DNA of 56,767 bases from an uncultured Woeseiaceae bacterium (GTDB taxonomy: Bacteria; Pseudomonadota; Gammaproteobacteria; Steroidobacterales; Woeseiaceae): positions 1 to 56,767 of the forward strand of contig CAMYMR010000004.1 of NCBI GenBank assembly GCA_947259285.1, given 5' to 3'. The notes under the pieces are model-generated. The model made no database searches. It saw only the letters and a list, made by a program, of their open reading frames with translations, and was not told where the DNA came from. The position numbers were made by a program, and so were the translations under genes. Position 1 is the stretch's first letter. Every line of letters starts with the position of its first letter. Shown piece by piece: positions 43,326 to 53,124 of the stretch.

Positions 43326-43793
43326 TTAGAATACGCCTGCCTCGAGTCCCGCAGCCATTGTCAGCCCCAGTTCCTCGCAGTCGGCCAGACGGTTCTCGTC
43401 GAATTCACCCTTGATCAATACCGGCTCCTGAACCTCCCTGACCGCCAGGCCGGTCAGGATACGACGAATACTCGAAATTGCCCCTGTCCCATCGTTCCCG
43501 GCCCTGACGAACAGGGCCCAGGGACAGCCGCCGATCTTCCCTTCGCAGGGGTAGTAGACACGATCCAGAAAGTACTTCATCGCGCCGCTCATGTACCCGA
43601 AATTTTCCGGCGTACCGAGAATAAAAGCGTCGGCCCACAAGAGATCATCGGCGTCAGCGTCAATCGCTGTCCTGCAGCGCACTTCGACACCGTCGATGTC
43701 TGCATGCGTCGCGCCGCGAATGACAGCCTCCGCCATGCGCTGCGTCGTGCCGGACTGAGAGTGGTACACGATGAGTAGATGCTTGTCTGCCAC
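43326..43793 (-). CDS. Small flavodoxin-fold NAD(P)H-dependent oxidoreductase
   Basis: 155 residues from the GTG at 43793. The FMN phosphate loop is YHSQSGTTQRMAEAV, with further flavin-binding parts LLWADAFILGTPENFGYMSGAMKYFLDRVYYP and LFVRAGNDGTGAISSIRRIL. This resembles flavodoxin/NADPH-dependent FMN reductases. The frame continues upstream to 44144 but that part is antisense to glnE. It is divergent from glnE with a 49-bp gap. Confidence 0.85.
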   Translation of the reverse strand: MADKHLLIVYHSQSGTTQRMAEAVIRGATHADIDGVEVRCRTAIDADADDLLWADAFILGTPENFGYMSGAMKYFLDRVYYPCEGKIGGCPWALFVRAGNDGTGAISSIRRILTGLAVREVQEPVLIKGEFDENRLADCEELGLTMAAGLEAGVF

Positions 43794-43842
43794 ACCGCCA
43801 ATAGTGCCGGAGTCCCGCGCGTTTTTCGATAGACTGCGTTCT

Positions 43843-46686
43843 ATGGAAGACGCCGTCGAAAGACGCATTGCCGCCGCAGTTGATTCCGTGCCGACGGATC
43901 TTGGCCGTCCGGTGGGCCAGTGGTTCGAACGGCTGGCGGAGCAACAGAGCCTGTCATCCATATCGGATGAGAATGTACGTTCGCTGGTGCGCCTGGTCGC
44001 CAGTAGCGAGTTCGGCGCCACCGTCGTCCGCAAAGACTGGCAGTGGTTCGTCGATAGCGTGGAATCGTTCAAGAATGAAACGCGACTCGACGCAGATCTT
44101 GCGGACGCCGGCTTTGCCGACGATCTGGAGACAGATCCGCTCAAAACCGTGCTTCGCCGTTTTCGGAATCGCGTGATGTTGCGGATACTCTGGCGAGAGG
44201 TTCTTGGGCTCGCGAGCCTGGACGAAACGCTCGGACAGCTGTCTGGATTAGCCGATCTGGTGCTTGACGTTGCAACCCGACATGCAGTTCGTGCGTTACA
44301 ACCCCGCTACGGCAATGTGCGTGATAGCGACGGTCAGACGATACCGCTCGTTATCCTCGGGATGGGCAAGCTTGGCGGCAGGGAACTCAATTTCTCGTCA
44401 GACATCGACCTGATATTCCTGTTTACGGAGGAGGGTGAGAGCGACGGCGCCAGGCGCCTGAGTGCCCAGGAATACTTCGTTCGGCTGACGCGTCTGGTGG
44501 TTGCTCTGATCGACGAAGCGACCATGGACGGAATCGTCTTTCGCATCGACACACGGCTAAGGCCGTTCGGCGCGAGCGGACCGCCCGTGGTCAGTTTTGC
44601 CGCGCTGGAATCCTATCTTCTGCAGCACGGCCGGGACTGGGAGCGATACGCCTACGTCAAGGCACGCATCGTCGGCCCGAAACCGGAAGCGGCCGTGCAG
44701 GATGAGCTGTATGGCAACCTGATTACGCCGTTCGTCTACCGCCGATACCTCGACTACGGCGTGTTCGAGTCCCTGCGAGAAATGCACGCGATGATTGCAG
44801 CCGAAGTCCGGCGTCGCGAACTTGCAGACAATGTGAAGCTCGGGCCCGGCGGCATTCGCGAAGCCGAGTTTATCGTGCAGTCATTCCAGCTGGTACGCGG
44901 CGGCAGCGACGAGGCGCTGCAGGGACGCGCGTTGCAGGCCGTTCTACCCAGACTGGTCGGCAGTCGGGGCCTGTCGGAACAAGGTGCCCGGCGTTTGCGA
45001 CGGGCATACCGGTTCCTGCGTCGCGTCGAAAATTTCATACAGGCGATTCGCGATCAGCAGACTCATGATCTTCCCGGCGATACCATGGATCGGGCACGAC
45101 TCTGCGTGGCGATGGGCTACACGGATTGGGATGATCTTCGATCGGATCTCGAGGTACATCGCTCGGCTATATCGCGGGAATTTGAGCAGATCGCTTTTCG
45201 CGAAGATACTGGCGATAAGCCGCTGCGCCAGCAGTTCGCGACTGCATGGAAGTCCAACGCGGACGAGGCGCAGTGGAGAGACTTGTTGCAAGGCGCCGGC
45301 CTGTCTGACGCTGCCGATCTGGCAACGCACGTTGTGGCGTTCGCCAACGCGCCTGCGACGCAACAGGTTGATTCTGTCGCCACCGCCCGACTGCAGCGAT
45401 TCATGTCCGCGTTGATTCTCGAGCTGAGCAACGTCGCAACGCCCGTATCGGCGCTGACGCGCACGCTGGGCGTCGTTGAGCGAATATTGCGTCGCAGCGC
45501 TTACCTCTCACTGCTTAACGAGAACCCCGCAGCATTGACGCGTCTCGTCGACCTCTGCGGAAGGAGTCGCTACATCGCGAATCAGATCGCGCTGCACCCC
45601 GTCCTTCTCGACGAGCTGCTCGATCCGCACGTCTATGCGCCGACAGTAACCAGGGCGGACCTGTCGGCAGAGCTCCGACACAGGCTCACAGGAGTCGCCG
45701 GACAGGATAGCGAGATGGTGATGGACTCGATCGTGCAGTACCAGACAGCAACGAAGTTTCGTATAGCCGTGGCCGATTTTACCGCTACCCTGCCAATCAT
45801 GAAGGTCAGCGACGGCCTGACCTGGCTTGCCGAATGCGTGCTCGAGGAGGCGCTGCCATGTTACGTGGTCGATGGCGCCAGGCATGAGGCGGGTTTTGGC
45901 ATTGTCGGCTATGGCAAGCTGGGCGGCCTGGAACTGTCTTATGCCTCGGATCTCGACATCGTCTTCCTGCATGACTCGCAGGGCGAGTCGCGCATGACGA
46001 ATGGCGAAAAACCGCTCGATAATACGCGGTTTTTTGCGCGCCTCGTGAGGCGGCTCGTCCATTTTCTGACCACGCAGACAGGATCCGGCGCGCTGTACGA
46101 AATCGACACTCGGCTGCGACCAGACGGTCGATCCGGTCTGCTCGTCACCAGCACCGAGGCGTTTGAGCGTTACCAGGAGGAAAACGCCTGGACATGGGAA
46201 CACCAGGCCCTGTTGCGGGCGCGCCCGGTAGCGGGCAGCGTTGCTGTCGCCGCGGAATTCGAACGCATTCGCAGGGAGACGCTGACCCAGCGTGTACGGC
46301 GGGACTCGCTACGTAAAGACGTGATCTCGATGCGTCATCGGATGCGCAAGGAACTCGATCGCAGCAACGAGCTCGAGTTCGATCTCAAGAACGGCGTAGG
46401 CGGCATCGGTGATATCGAATTTCTCGTTCAGTTCCTGGTGCTCAACCTGGCGAAATCGCATCCGGACGTCATCTTCTACTCGGACAACATCCGCCAGCTC
46501 GACGCCCTGGTTGAGGCGGGCTGTCTCGATGCAGAAGTCGGTGAGAAGCTGCAGGACTGCTACCGAGCATACCGATTGCGACAACACCACCTGGTGATCG
46601 ACGGTCGTTCGCCGCTCGCTAGCGCCGACGAGTTTCGTTCCGAGCGCACATTTGTCGAGCAGATCTGGGGCCAGTGGCTGGATTGA
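43843..46686 (+). CDS. glnE: Bifunctional glutamine synthetase adenylyltransferase/adenylyl-removing enzyme
   Basis: 947 residues, the family's usual length, from the ATG at 43843. It attaches or removes AMP on glutamine synthetase according to nitrogen status, under PII control. Both nucleotidyltransferase domains are intact: GMGKLGGRELNFSSDIDLIF in the N-terminal half (deadenylylation) and GYGKLGGLELSYASDLDIVFLHD in the C-terminal half (adenylylation), each with the DxD metal site. Further conserved parts are DTRLRPFGASGPPV, GPGGIREAEFIVQ and NGVGGIGDIEFLVQ. An upstream ATG at 43771 would overlap the divergent flavodoxin-like gene. The ribosome site is weak. Confidence 0.95.
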   Translation: MEDAVERRIAAAVDSVPTDLGRPVGQWFERLAEQQSLSSISDENVRSLVRLVASSEFGATVVRKDWQWFVDSVESFKNETRLDADLADAGFADDLETDPLKTVLRRFRNRVMLRILWREVLGLASLDETLGQLSGLADLVLDVATRHAVRALQPRYGNVRDSDGQTIPLVILGMGKLGGRELNFSSDIDLIFLFTEEGESDGARRLSAQEYFVRLTRLVVALIDEATMDGIVFRIDTRLRPFGASGPPVVSFAALESYLLQHGRDWERYAYVKARIVGPKPEAAVQDELYGNLITPFVYRRYLDYGVFESLREMHAMIAAEVRRRELADNVKLGPGGIREAEFIVQSFQLVRGGSDEALQGRALQAVLPRLVGSRGLSEQGARRLRRAYRFLRRVENFIQAIRDQQTHDLPGDTMDRARLCVAMGYTDWDDLRSDLEVHRSAISREFEQIAFREDTGDKPLRQQFATAWKSNADEAQWRDLLQGAGLSDAADLATHVVAFANAPATQQVDSVATARLQRFMSALILELSNVATPVSALTRTLGVVERILRRSAYLSLLNENPAALTRLVDLCGRSRYIANQIALHPVLLDELLDPHVYAPTVTRADLSAELRHRLTGVAGQDSEMVMDSIVQYQTATKFRIAVADFTATLPIMKVSDGLTWLAECVLEEALPCYVVDGARHEAGFGIVGYGKLGGLELSYASDLDIVFLHDSQGESRMTNGEKPLDNTRFFARLVRRLVHFLTTQTGSGALYEIDTRLRPDGRSGLLVTSTEAFERYQEENAWTWEHQALLRARPVAGSVAVAAEFERIRRETLTQRVRRDSLRKDVISMRHRMRKELDRSNELEFDLKNGVGGIGDIEFLVQFLVLNLAKSHPDVIFYSDNIRQLDALVEAGCLDAEVGEKLQDCYRAYRLRQHHLVIDGRSPLASADEFRSERTFVEQIWGQWLD

Positions 46687-46712
46687 GCATGGCCGCGACG
46701 CGGCCCAGCGCT

Positions 46713-46718
46713 TATAAT
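46713..46718 (+). promoter_or_regulatory. Perfect -10 (TATAAT) upstream of the zf-CHCC/hldD/waaF genes
   Basis: TATAAT lies 36 bp before the GTG of the zinc-finger gene. The 17-bp-spaced -35 position reads TGGCCG, a poor match, so an activator or an alternative spacing is likely. It probably serves the three-gene zinc finger-hldD-waaF unit. Confidence 0.45.
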
Positions 46719-46753
46719 TTGCCTCCCATCAAACTCAAGAACAAAGGATTCCC

Positions 46754-46975
46754 GTGGCCGCCCGAGCAGGAACCATCGACCAGAAGCTTATTCCGGCGAA
46801 CGCGCAGCACAAATACCGAGTTCGGCGGCAAGACCTGCCGCTCAGCTGCCCGATGCCAGGTATGTATCTCTGGAATTCACACCCCAAGGTCTATCTGCCG
46901 ATCGAAGAGACCGGCGAGGCCAAGTGCCCTTATTGCGGGGCGCAGTATCATTTGACCGATGCGGACGACGAGTAG
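46754..46975 (+). CDS. zf-CHCC domain small zinc-finger protein
   Basis: 73 residues from a GTG with AGGA close in front. The zinc ligands appear as C-P-M, a His in NSHPKVYLPI, and CPYCG in the motif AKCPYCGAQY. This is the zf-CHCC/NDUFS6-type domain found as a free small protein in many proteobacteria. Its function there is not established. It sits between glnE and the LPS heptose genes. Confidence 0.9.
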   Translation: MAARAGTIDQKLIPANAQHKYRVRRQDLPLSCPMPGMYLWNSHPKVYLPIEETGEAKCPYCGAQYHLTDADDE

Positions 46976-47008
46976 AGGGACTGCCGGCGCCTGCAGGGAG
47001 ACATCAGA

Positions 47009-47965
47009 ATGGACATCGTAACCGGCGGCGCTGGATTCATCGGCAGCAACCTTGTTCGCGCGCTGGCTGACCGTGGCCATGATGATGTCGTCATCGTTGA
47101 TGACCTGGAGGATGGCCACAAGTTCGTCAACATCGCGGACTTGCCCATTGCCGACTACCTGGATAAAGACGACTTCCTGAGTCGGGTCGTGTCCGATAAG
47201 GCGTTTGCGCGAGCGATTAGCAGCATCTTTCATCAGGGCGCATGCTCCGAGACGACGGAGTGGAATGGCCGTTACATGATGAAGAACAATTACGAGTATT
47301 CGCAGCGGCTGCTGCATCACTGCCTGCGGCAGGGCACACCCTATATCTATGCGTCGTCCGCGGCGGTTTATGGCGGCTCGAAATCCTTTGTGGAGGACCC
47401 GCTTTTCGAGCATCCACTAAACGTCTACGGTTATTCGAAACTGCAGTTCGACCGTTATGTGCGTCGCGTGGCTGCGCAGCCCGAAAGCCAGGTGGTGGGT
47501 CTGCGTTACTTCAATGTTTACGGCCCGCACGAGCAGCATAAGGGCTCGATGGCGAGCGTTGCCTTTCATTTCAACAATCAGATTCTCGAGGACGGCGAGG
47601 CGCGCCTGTTTACCGGCACCGACGGCTATAAGGATGGTGAGCAACTGCGCGACTTCGTCTATGTCGATGACGTCTGCAACGTAAATTTATGGTTTCTTGA
47701 CAATCCCGGAGTTTCCGGGATTTTCAACACCGGCACAGGGCGGGCGCAGAGCTTCAACGACGTTGCCAATGCCGTCATCCAGTGGCACGGCAGAGGCAAG
47801 ATTCGCTACATTCCGTTTCCCGATCACCTGAAAGGTGCCTATCAGAGCTTCACACAGGCGGACCTGACACAGTTGCGCGCATCAGGATGCGACGTCGAGT
47901 TCCGGCCTGTGGAGACCGGGGTGAAGGATTACCTGGACCAACTTTGCGACCGTCAACAACCCTGA
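47009..47965 (+). CDS. hldD: ADP-L-glycero-D-manno-heptose 6-epimerase
   Basis: 318 residues. It epimerises ADP-D-glycero-D-manno-heptose to the L-form used in the LPS inner core. The Rossmann loop is [11 protein letters not shown] at the very N-terminus, HQGACSET and the YxxxK catalytic pair in [10 protein letters not shown] are present, and [15 protein letters not shown] and [15 protein letters not shown] match HldD. The heptosyltransferase gene starts 8 bp after its stop. Confidence 0.96.
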   Translation: MDIVTGGAGFIGSNLVRALADRGHDDVVIVDDLEDGHKFVNIADLPIADYLDKDDFLSRVVSDKAFARAISSIFHQGACSETTEWNGRYMMKNNYEYSQRLLHHCLRQGTPYIYASSAAVYGGSKSFVEDPLFEHPLNVYGYSKLQFDRYVRRVAAQPESQVVGLRYFNVYGPHEQHKGSMASVAFHFNNQILEDGEARLFTGTDGYKDGEQLRDFVYVDDVCNVNLWFLDNPGVSGIFNTGTGRAQSFNDVANAVIQWHGRGKIRYIPFPDHLKGAYQSFTQADLTQLRASGCDVEFRPVETGVKDYLDQLCDRQQP

Positions 47966-47973
47966 GCCCTGCA

Positions 47974-49002
47974 GTGCTGATCGTCGGCCCTTCCTGGGTC
48001 GGGGACATGGTCATGGCCCAGGCGTTGTTCAAGCTGCTCAAGAATCGGGATCCGGACACCGCGCTCGATGTGCTGGCGCCCGGCTGGTCGCTGCCCATCG
48101 TCGCCCGCATGCCAGAAATTCGTCGCGCTATCGCGGCGGAGACTCGACACGGGGAGATCGGCTTCGGCAAGCGGTGGCGGATTGCCAGGTCTCTAAAAGA
48201 ACAGCGCTATAGACGCGCCATCGTGCTGCCCAGATCATTCAAGGCGGCGCTGATTCCCTGGCTTGCCCGAATTCCGCGGCGTACCGGCTTCCGCGGCGAA
48301 TCAAGGTTTGGCCTGATCAATGATGTGCGAGCGTTCGATCGCGCCATACTCAATCAGACCGTGAAACGATTCATCGCCCTGGGCGTTGACGGTGGACAGC
48401 CGCTGCCCGCTTTCGAAAACCCCGGTCTTACACTCGATCCCGAACGCCAGCAACAGCTGATCGACGATCTGCGGCTGGATGTCACGCACCCTGTTATTGC
48501 GGTGATGCCTGGCGCCGAATACGGGCCGGCCAAATGTTGGCCGCTGGATTATTTCGCGGCACTTGCTTGCGAACTCTCCGATGCCGGATACACGATCTGG
48601 ATAATGGGTTCCGAGAAGGACCGTCCGTCCGGAGCGTACGTCGCCGAGCATAGCCCGGCCGTCAATCTTTGCGGCAAGACCTCGCTGGCCGATGTTATCG
48701 ACCTCCTCGGGCTCGCGGAGCAGGCGGTCAGTAACGACTCCGGGCTGATGCACATCGCCGCGGCCGTTGGTACCCATGTTCACGGCGTTTATGGTTCTTC
48801 GTCACCCGAATTTACGCCGCCTTTGACCGATCGCCATGACGTCCACTACCTCGGACTGCACTGCAGCCCCTGCTTTGAGCGGGAGTGCCCGCTCGGGCAC
48901 CTGAATTGCCTCAGGGACCTCAGGCCGGAAACAATTCTGAATCGTGTCCAGACTGCCAGCGCTGATGCACGCAAGATACGGGAAAATGTCAACAAAGTTT
49001 GA
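47974..49002 (+). CDS. waaF: ADP-heptose:LPS heptosyltransferase II
   Basis: 342 residues from the GTG at 47974, right after the hldD stop. The longer frame from 47782 is antisense-free but lies inside hldD. It is a GT9/GT-B enzyme: MLIVGPSWVGDMVMAQALFKLLK at the start, LPRSFKAALIPWLARIPRRTGFRGE, VIAVMPGAEYGPAKCWP, and the donor-binding VSNDSGLMHIAAAVGT. It adds the second heptose to the LPS core. Context with hldD fits. Its stop abuts the convergent GT9 gene's stop. Confidence 0.93.
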   Translation: MLIVGPSWVGDMVMAQALFKLLKNRDPDTALDVLAPGWSLPIVARMPEIRRAIAAETRHGEIGFGKRWRIARSLKEQRYRRAIVLPRSFKAALIPWLARIPRRTGFRGESRFGLINDVRAFDRAILNQTVKRFIALGVDGGQPLPAFENPGLTLDPERQQQLIDDLRLDVTHPVIAVMPGAEYGPAKCWPLDYFAALACELSDAGYTIWIMGSEKDRPSGAYVAEHSPAVNLCGKTSLADVIDLLGLAEQAVSNDSGLMHIAAAVGTHVHGVYGSSSPEFTPPLTDRHDVHYLGLHCSPCFERECPLGHLNCLRDLRPETILNRVQTASADARKIRENVNKV

Positions 49003-50067
49003 CTATTTTCCGAAAAAATCGTCGATCTTGTCAGTAACTTCTTGGATCGTGATTAAGTCCATCGCAGCGGCATTACGTACTCTCCGTCCCCAGCGGATCT
49101 GATCAACGTCGCGCTGCAGGAACGTCTTTACCGCGTCGGGGTAGCGATTGATCGTGAGTTCCTGAGACAGGTAGGGTCCTGTTCGCGCTGGATTCGAGGT
49201 TGCATAGAGCCCAATCACAGGTGTACCGACGGCGGTTGCCATATGAGCGGGACCGGAGTCGGGGCAGATTACGAGGTCGGCAACATTGATCAGCGCCAGC
49301 AGCTCTTTGAGCGAGGTCTTTCCGATCATGTTGAATATGTCCGGCGCCTGGCTGCCGGCGAGGGCGGCGCCATAGCGGTGCTCGATGTCCGTATTACCGC
49401 CGGTCAGTATGACAGTGCACGAATGCTTGTCTCGAAGATGCCGAATCGTCGCCGCGTAGTTCTGAATGTCCCAGTTTCTGTAATTTCGGCTGCGTTGACT
49501 GCTGCAGGGACTAATCACGACCAGCGGTGTTCGACCATCGACGAGCTTCCCGGCAAACGCCCGATCCGTCTCCGACAGACGGATATCCCACCGCAAGTCC
49601 CGCGGCTTGGCACCAAGCGCTGTTGCAAAACACATCATCGCCTCGAGCGCATGCTCGCCGTCTGCGGCGGCAACGCGTCGGTCAGTGAAAAGCCACTGGA
49701 AATCGCGCGCGCGCGCTTTGTCGAAACCCAATCGCAGTCTTGCCGGAATGACACGACACAGCAGGTTGGCTCGCATCGACGCATGCATGCAAAGGGCCAC
49801 ATCGAAAACCTTCGTACCCAGCTGTGCCTTGACGTCTTTATAGGCACGGCGGCCTTTCGACTTGTCGAAGATGATAAACTCGATATCGGCAATGCCGGAC
49901 ATCAGTGACGCTTCGGTCTTGCCGATAATCCAGGTAATGCGCACGTCTGGCCAATTGTCCTGCAAACGCCGAATAACGGCGAGCGCATGACAGGTGTCGC
50001 CGATGGCCGAGAGGCGTACGACGCAGATTGTTCCTGGTTTCGATTGAACGGCTAAATCAGGCATCAT
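49003..50067 (-). CDS. GT9 heptosyltransferase-like glycosyltransferase (WaaC-like candidate)
   Basis: 354 residues from the ATG at 50067 (a TTG at 50079 would add four). GT9 features are ICVVRLSAIGDTCHALAVIRRL, MHASMRANLLCRVIPARLRLGFDK, VISPCSSQRSRNYRNW and VADLVICPDSGPAHMATAVGT. ArnT- or O-antigen-type motifs are absent. It may be heptosyltransferase I, as the pair HepI/HepII would be complete with waaF, or a later core heptosyltransferase. It is divergent from the Kdo kinase gene. Confidence 0.87.
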   Translation of the reverse strand: MMPDLAVQSKPGTICVVRLSAIGDTCHALAVIRRLQDNWPDVRITWIIGKTEASLMSGIADIEFIIFDKSKGRRAYKDVKAQLGTKVFDVALCMHASMRANLLCRVIPARLRLGFDKARARDFQWLFTDRRVAAADGEHALEAMMCFATALGAKPRDLRWDIRLSETDRAFAGKLVDGRTPLVVISPCSSQRSRNYRNWDIQNYAATIRHLRDKHSCTVILTGGNTDIEHRYGAALAGSQAPDIFNMIGKTSLKELLALINVADLVICPDSGPAHMATAVGTPVIGLYATSNPARTGPYLSQELTINRYPDAVKTFLQRDVDQIRWGRRVRNAAAMDLITIQEVTDKIDDFFGK

Positions 50068-50102
50068 CAAATCAGACAAGTCGACGAAGGAGAGCGCGGG
50101 GT

Positions 50103-50834
50103 TTGACTGAAACCGTCGAAAAAACGGCGACCGGCGCCATCCTATACGATAAGGCTATCATCAACCAGATTTCGGAAGAGCGCTTCTCGCCGCAGGGATG
50201 GCCGCATGCTGAAGCACTGAAATGTCGGTTGCAGGCAAGCGGGCGTGGCAACACGATGTTCGTGGGCAATGTACCGCGACAATTCGTCTTGCGTCATTAC
50301 ATGCGGGGTGGGCTGTTCGGCAAATTCGTTCGGGACAGCTTTATTTTTTCCGGGGCCGACAAAACACGGTCGTTCATGGAATGGCGGTTGCTCGACAAAC
50401 TCTCATCCAACAACTATCACGTGCCACGACCAGCCGCGGCTCGCTACCAGCAGCGCGGCACGTTTTATACGGCCGACATTATTACGGTTCGTATTCCTGG
50501 CGTGGTCGCCCTGTCCGAGTTCATCGCGGACAACGATCCCGACGACTCATTCTGGCAGTCGGTCGGGGCGGCGATCTACAAGTTTCACGCGGCCGGCGTC
50601 TATCATGCGGATATGAACGCCTACAACCTGCAGATCGACGAATCCGGGACGCTGTGGATGCTGGACTTCGACAAAGGCGCTTTGCGGCCACGTGGTCCCT
50701 GGCAGCAGGCGACGCTCGCTCGCCTGCATCGCTCGCTGCGTAAAATCATTAACCAGGATCCGAATTTGCATTTCCGCGCGCCAGACTGGGAGCAACTGCT
50801 GCAGGGTTATTTCAGCGCGTCCAGATCGGCGTAG
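50103..50834 (+). CDS. kdkA: 3-deoxy-D-manno-octulosonic acid kinase
   Basis: 243 residues from the TTG at 50103 with AAGGAG about 10 bases in front. Kinase motifs are FIFSGADKTRSFMEWRLLDKL (with the ATP region), VYHADMNAYNLQI carrying the catalytic Asp and Asn, and LDFDKGAL with the metal-binding Asp. KdkA phosphorylates the single Kdo of the inner core in organisms such as Haemophilus and Vibrio. The end overlaps the convergent lpxL-like gene by 28 bp. Confidence 0.92.
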   Translation: MTETVEKTATGAILYDKAIINQISEERFSPQGWPHAEALKCRLQASGRGNTMFVGNVPRQFVLRHYMRGGLFGKFVRDSFIFSGADKTRSFMEWRLLDKLSSNNYHVPRPAAARYQQRGTFYTADIITVRIPGVVALSEFIADNDPDDSFWQSVGAAIYKFHAAGVYHADMNAYNLQIDESGTLWMLDFDKGALRPRGPWQQATLARLHRSLRKIINQDPNLHFRAPDWEQLLQGYFSASRSA

Positions 50835-51745
50835 TAATCGGGGTGACCGTCCGGCAGATCCTTGAATTTGCGGTGCACCCAGAAATACTGCTCCGGACAG
50901 GTTCGGACGTGCTCTTCGAGCAGTTCGACATAGCGCTTCGTATCGGCAACCGGGTCGTCGCTGGGAAAATTATCGAAGGCGGGCAGCAACCTAAGCTCGT
51001 AGGTCGAATCCTTCAGTCTGCGTGGAAAGAACGGCACGACCGCCGCGTCGCCGAGACGCGCCAATGTCGACGTGGCTGTCGTGTGCATTGCGGGCACACC
51101 AAAGAACCGAATGACCTCGGAACCTTTGCGGTTATAGCTCTGGTCCGGTGCGTACCAGACGGAGCGCTTGGCGCGCAGGCTACGAACCATCTTCTTGATG
51201 TCACGTTTCTCGATGGTCGACTCGGCCGAACGTTCGCGGCCGGTGCGCTGTAGTTCGGTCATGAACTCGCTGCGGTTGCGGCGAAAAACGGCATCGAATG
51301 GCGGCATGTTCTGAGCCAGCACACGTCCCATTATTTCGAGCGTCGTAAAGTGAGCGCTGAGGAGTATGACGCCCTTTCCTGATTCCAGCGCATTTCGCAC
51401 GTGCTCGATGCCGGTCAATTTCGTGATCGAATTGAGGTGCCGGTCGCTGGCCCAGCGCCCAAGACCCATTTCAATGACTGTCATGCCGAGCGCCAGGAAA
51501 TGTTCGAACGCAAGTGCGTCCCGTTGCTGCGGCGATAGATCCGGAAAACAGAGCTCGATATTGCGTCGGACAACGGCCCGGCGGGAACCGCCCACGCGAT
51601 GCGCAAGGCGACCAAGCAGTCGTCCAAACGACAGAGCCATCCGGTGTGGCAAAAGGCAAATGAGCCTTAATAAGCCCATGCCCAGCCAGACTGGCCAATA
51701 GCGCGGACTCCAGTAACTGGAGAGGGGTTTGCGTTCACCGCTCAT
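50807..51745 (-). CDS. Lipid A late acyltransferase, LpxL/HtrB family
   Basis: 312 residues. An N-terminal helix (YWPVWLGMGLLRLICLLP) anchors the enzyme on the inner membrane. The catalytic Hx4E motif is SAHFTTLE. Other family segments are RRNIELCFPDLSPQQRD, WYAPDQSYNRKGSEVIRFFGVPAMHTTATSTLARL and CPEQYFWVHRKFKDLP. It adds a secondary acyl chain to Kdo2-lipid IVA. It lies 12 bp downstream of the aspartoacylase-like gene. LpxL versus LpxM cannot be settled by eye, but a single-gene LpxL role is likely. Confidence 0.92.
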   Translation of the reverse strand: MSGERKPLSSYWSPRYWPVWLGMGLLRLICLLPHRMALSFGRLLGRLAHRVGGSRRAVVRRNIELCFPDLSPQQRDALAFEHFLALGMTVIEMGLGRWASDRHLNSITKLTGIEHVRNALESGKGVILLSAHFTTLEIMGRVLAQNMPPFDAVFRRNRSEFMTELQRTGRERSAESTIEKRDIKKMVRSLRAKRSVWYAPDQSYNRKGSEVIRFFGVPAMHTTATSTLARLGDAAVVPFFPRRLKDSTYELRLLPAFDNFPSDDPVADTKRYVELLEEHVRTCPEQYFWVHRKFKDLPDGHPDYYADLDALK

Positions 51746-51757
51746 GGAGAACGCAGT

Positions 51758-53062
51758 TTACTCGGACATACCGTCTACGTAACCACCGGTGGCTGGCTTG
51801 GGATTCGGCGCCGGTTCAGGCTGCTCCTGGGAAGTGAGAATTTCGTCCGTCTCGATGCCGACATGAAACGCGGCGAAACCGGGCATGACGACCTGGTTGC
51901 GTGCCAGCCCTATGATGCGTCCCGCATACGGCGAATACACGTCCGTGCGCTGGTTGTTCATCGGATCGGTAATGGTGCCAAGCAGGTCGCCTTTTCGAAC
52001 CGTGCTGCCAAGACTGACGTCCGCAAGCAGGATTCCGCCATTGTCCGCGCGCACCCATGACGATCGGTAGTAAACCGGCTCCGGGTGGCCCCAGGTACGG
52101 CGCTTCTTGGTCATACCGAGCGTGCTTAGCAACGTCTCGATTCCCTTGACGCCACGCTTTACTTCGGCCAGTTCCAACTGCAATGGGCCGCCGGCTTCGA
52201 CGGTTACCGCGGGAATTCCGGCCTGCGTCGCTGCATAGCGCAGAGTGCCGATCGTCGGCGTGCTGTGCAGCACGACCATGGAGCCAAATCCCTGCGTCAG
52301 CGTGACGACATCCGGATTTCTCAAGTCGGCTCGAATCTGGGGCAGGTTGGCGCGTTCGAAGGACCCGGTGTGCAGATCGACGAGCGCATCGCAGTGCGCG
52401 ATCACGTCATTGAATAGCGCATTTGCAATCCGTGCCGCGGCGCTGCCGTTCGGGTTGCCAGGGAAATAGCGGTTCAGATCGCGCCTGTCGGGCAGGTAGC
52501 GAGAGCCGCGACGGAATCCCTGAACGTTCACGATCGGGACACCAATGACCGCTCCCGACAGTTTGCCCGGCGCGATCTCGTGCAGCACGCGGCGAACCAT
52601 CTCGATGCCGTTGAGCTCGTCGCCGTGCACGGCCGCCGTCAGGCAAAGCGTAGGACCAGGCGTCGATCCGTTGACGACCAGCACCGGGGTGGAGACCGGA
52701 ACACCCTCGAACAGCTCCGTCGCCGACCAGGACAAACGATGTGCCGTGCCGGGCATAATCTCGGTGTTCAGCAGCAGCAGGGGTTCCGCCAGTCCCTCGG
52801 CGGTGGTTACCGCTTCGGCGAGGGGCACAAGGTGCTCGTGCGCGGGAACGGCTTCGACGAGTTCCTCGGCAACGGCGGCAGTTTCGCTGGAACGCGAATC
52901 TTCGTCGAAGGTCGAATCCTGCAGCATGTCGGTGCCGTTGTCGGTCCGCTCGACGGACGGCTCGCCCGCGAGTGCAGCGACAAACGGCAACAAAAGGGCC
53001 AGGGTCGCCAGGAATTGGCGCGCGCCGGAAACAGTATCAGATTGAGGTTTTGACAGGCTCAT
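51758..53062 (-). CDS. Exported succinylglutamate desuccinylase/aspartoacylase-family protein
   Basis: 434 residues. The N-terminal hydrophobic segment (FLATLALLLPFVAALAGE) looks like a signal peptide, followed by a low-complexity acidic linker (about 40-95). The M14-like ASPA domain has the zinc pair HGDELNG, ASPA-type RRDLNRYFPGNPNG, the third His in LVDLHTGSFERANLPQI, a Glu in VTVEAGGP and a C-terminal beta domain. Cytoplasmic relatives hydrolyse N-acyl amino acids. An exported form could act on an envelope amide. It is upstream of lpxL and divergent from mltD. Confidence 0.87.
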   Translation of the reverse strand: MSLSKPQSDTVSGARQFLATLALLLPFVAALAGEPSVERTDNGTDMLQDSTFDEDSRSSETAAVAEELVEAVPAHEHLVPLAEAVTTAEGLAEPLLLLNTEIMPGTAHRLSWSATELFEGVPVSTPVLVVNGSTPGPTLCLTAAVHGDELNGIEMVRRVLHEIAPGKLSGAVIGVPIVNVQGFRRGSRYLPDRRDLNRYFPGNPNGSAAARIANALFNDVIAHCDALVDLHTGSFERANLPQIRADLRNPDVVTLTQGFGSMVVLHSTPTIGTLRYAATQAGIPAVTVEAGGPLQLELAEVKRGVKGIETLLSTLGMTKKRRTWGHPEPVYYRSSWVRADNGGILLADVSLGSTVRKGDLLGTITDPMNNQRTDVYSPYAGRIIGLARNQVVMPGFAAFHVGIETDEILTSQEQPEPAPNPKPATGGYVDGMSE

Positions 53063-53124
53063 TATTATTGTCGACGATACGGTAAAGTACCGCGTATTTC
53101 TGTGAACTAATCAAGAGATTACGA

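Noticed and set aside
43793-44144. Longer flavodoxin-like frame extending to 44144
   Set aside because: The added part is antisense to glnE and has no flavodoxin features; the fold begins just after the GTG at 43793.
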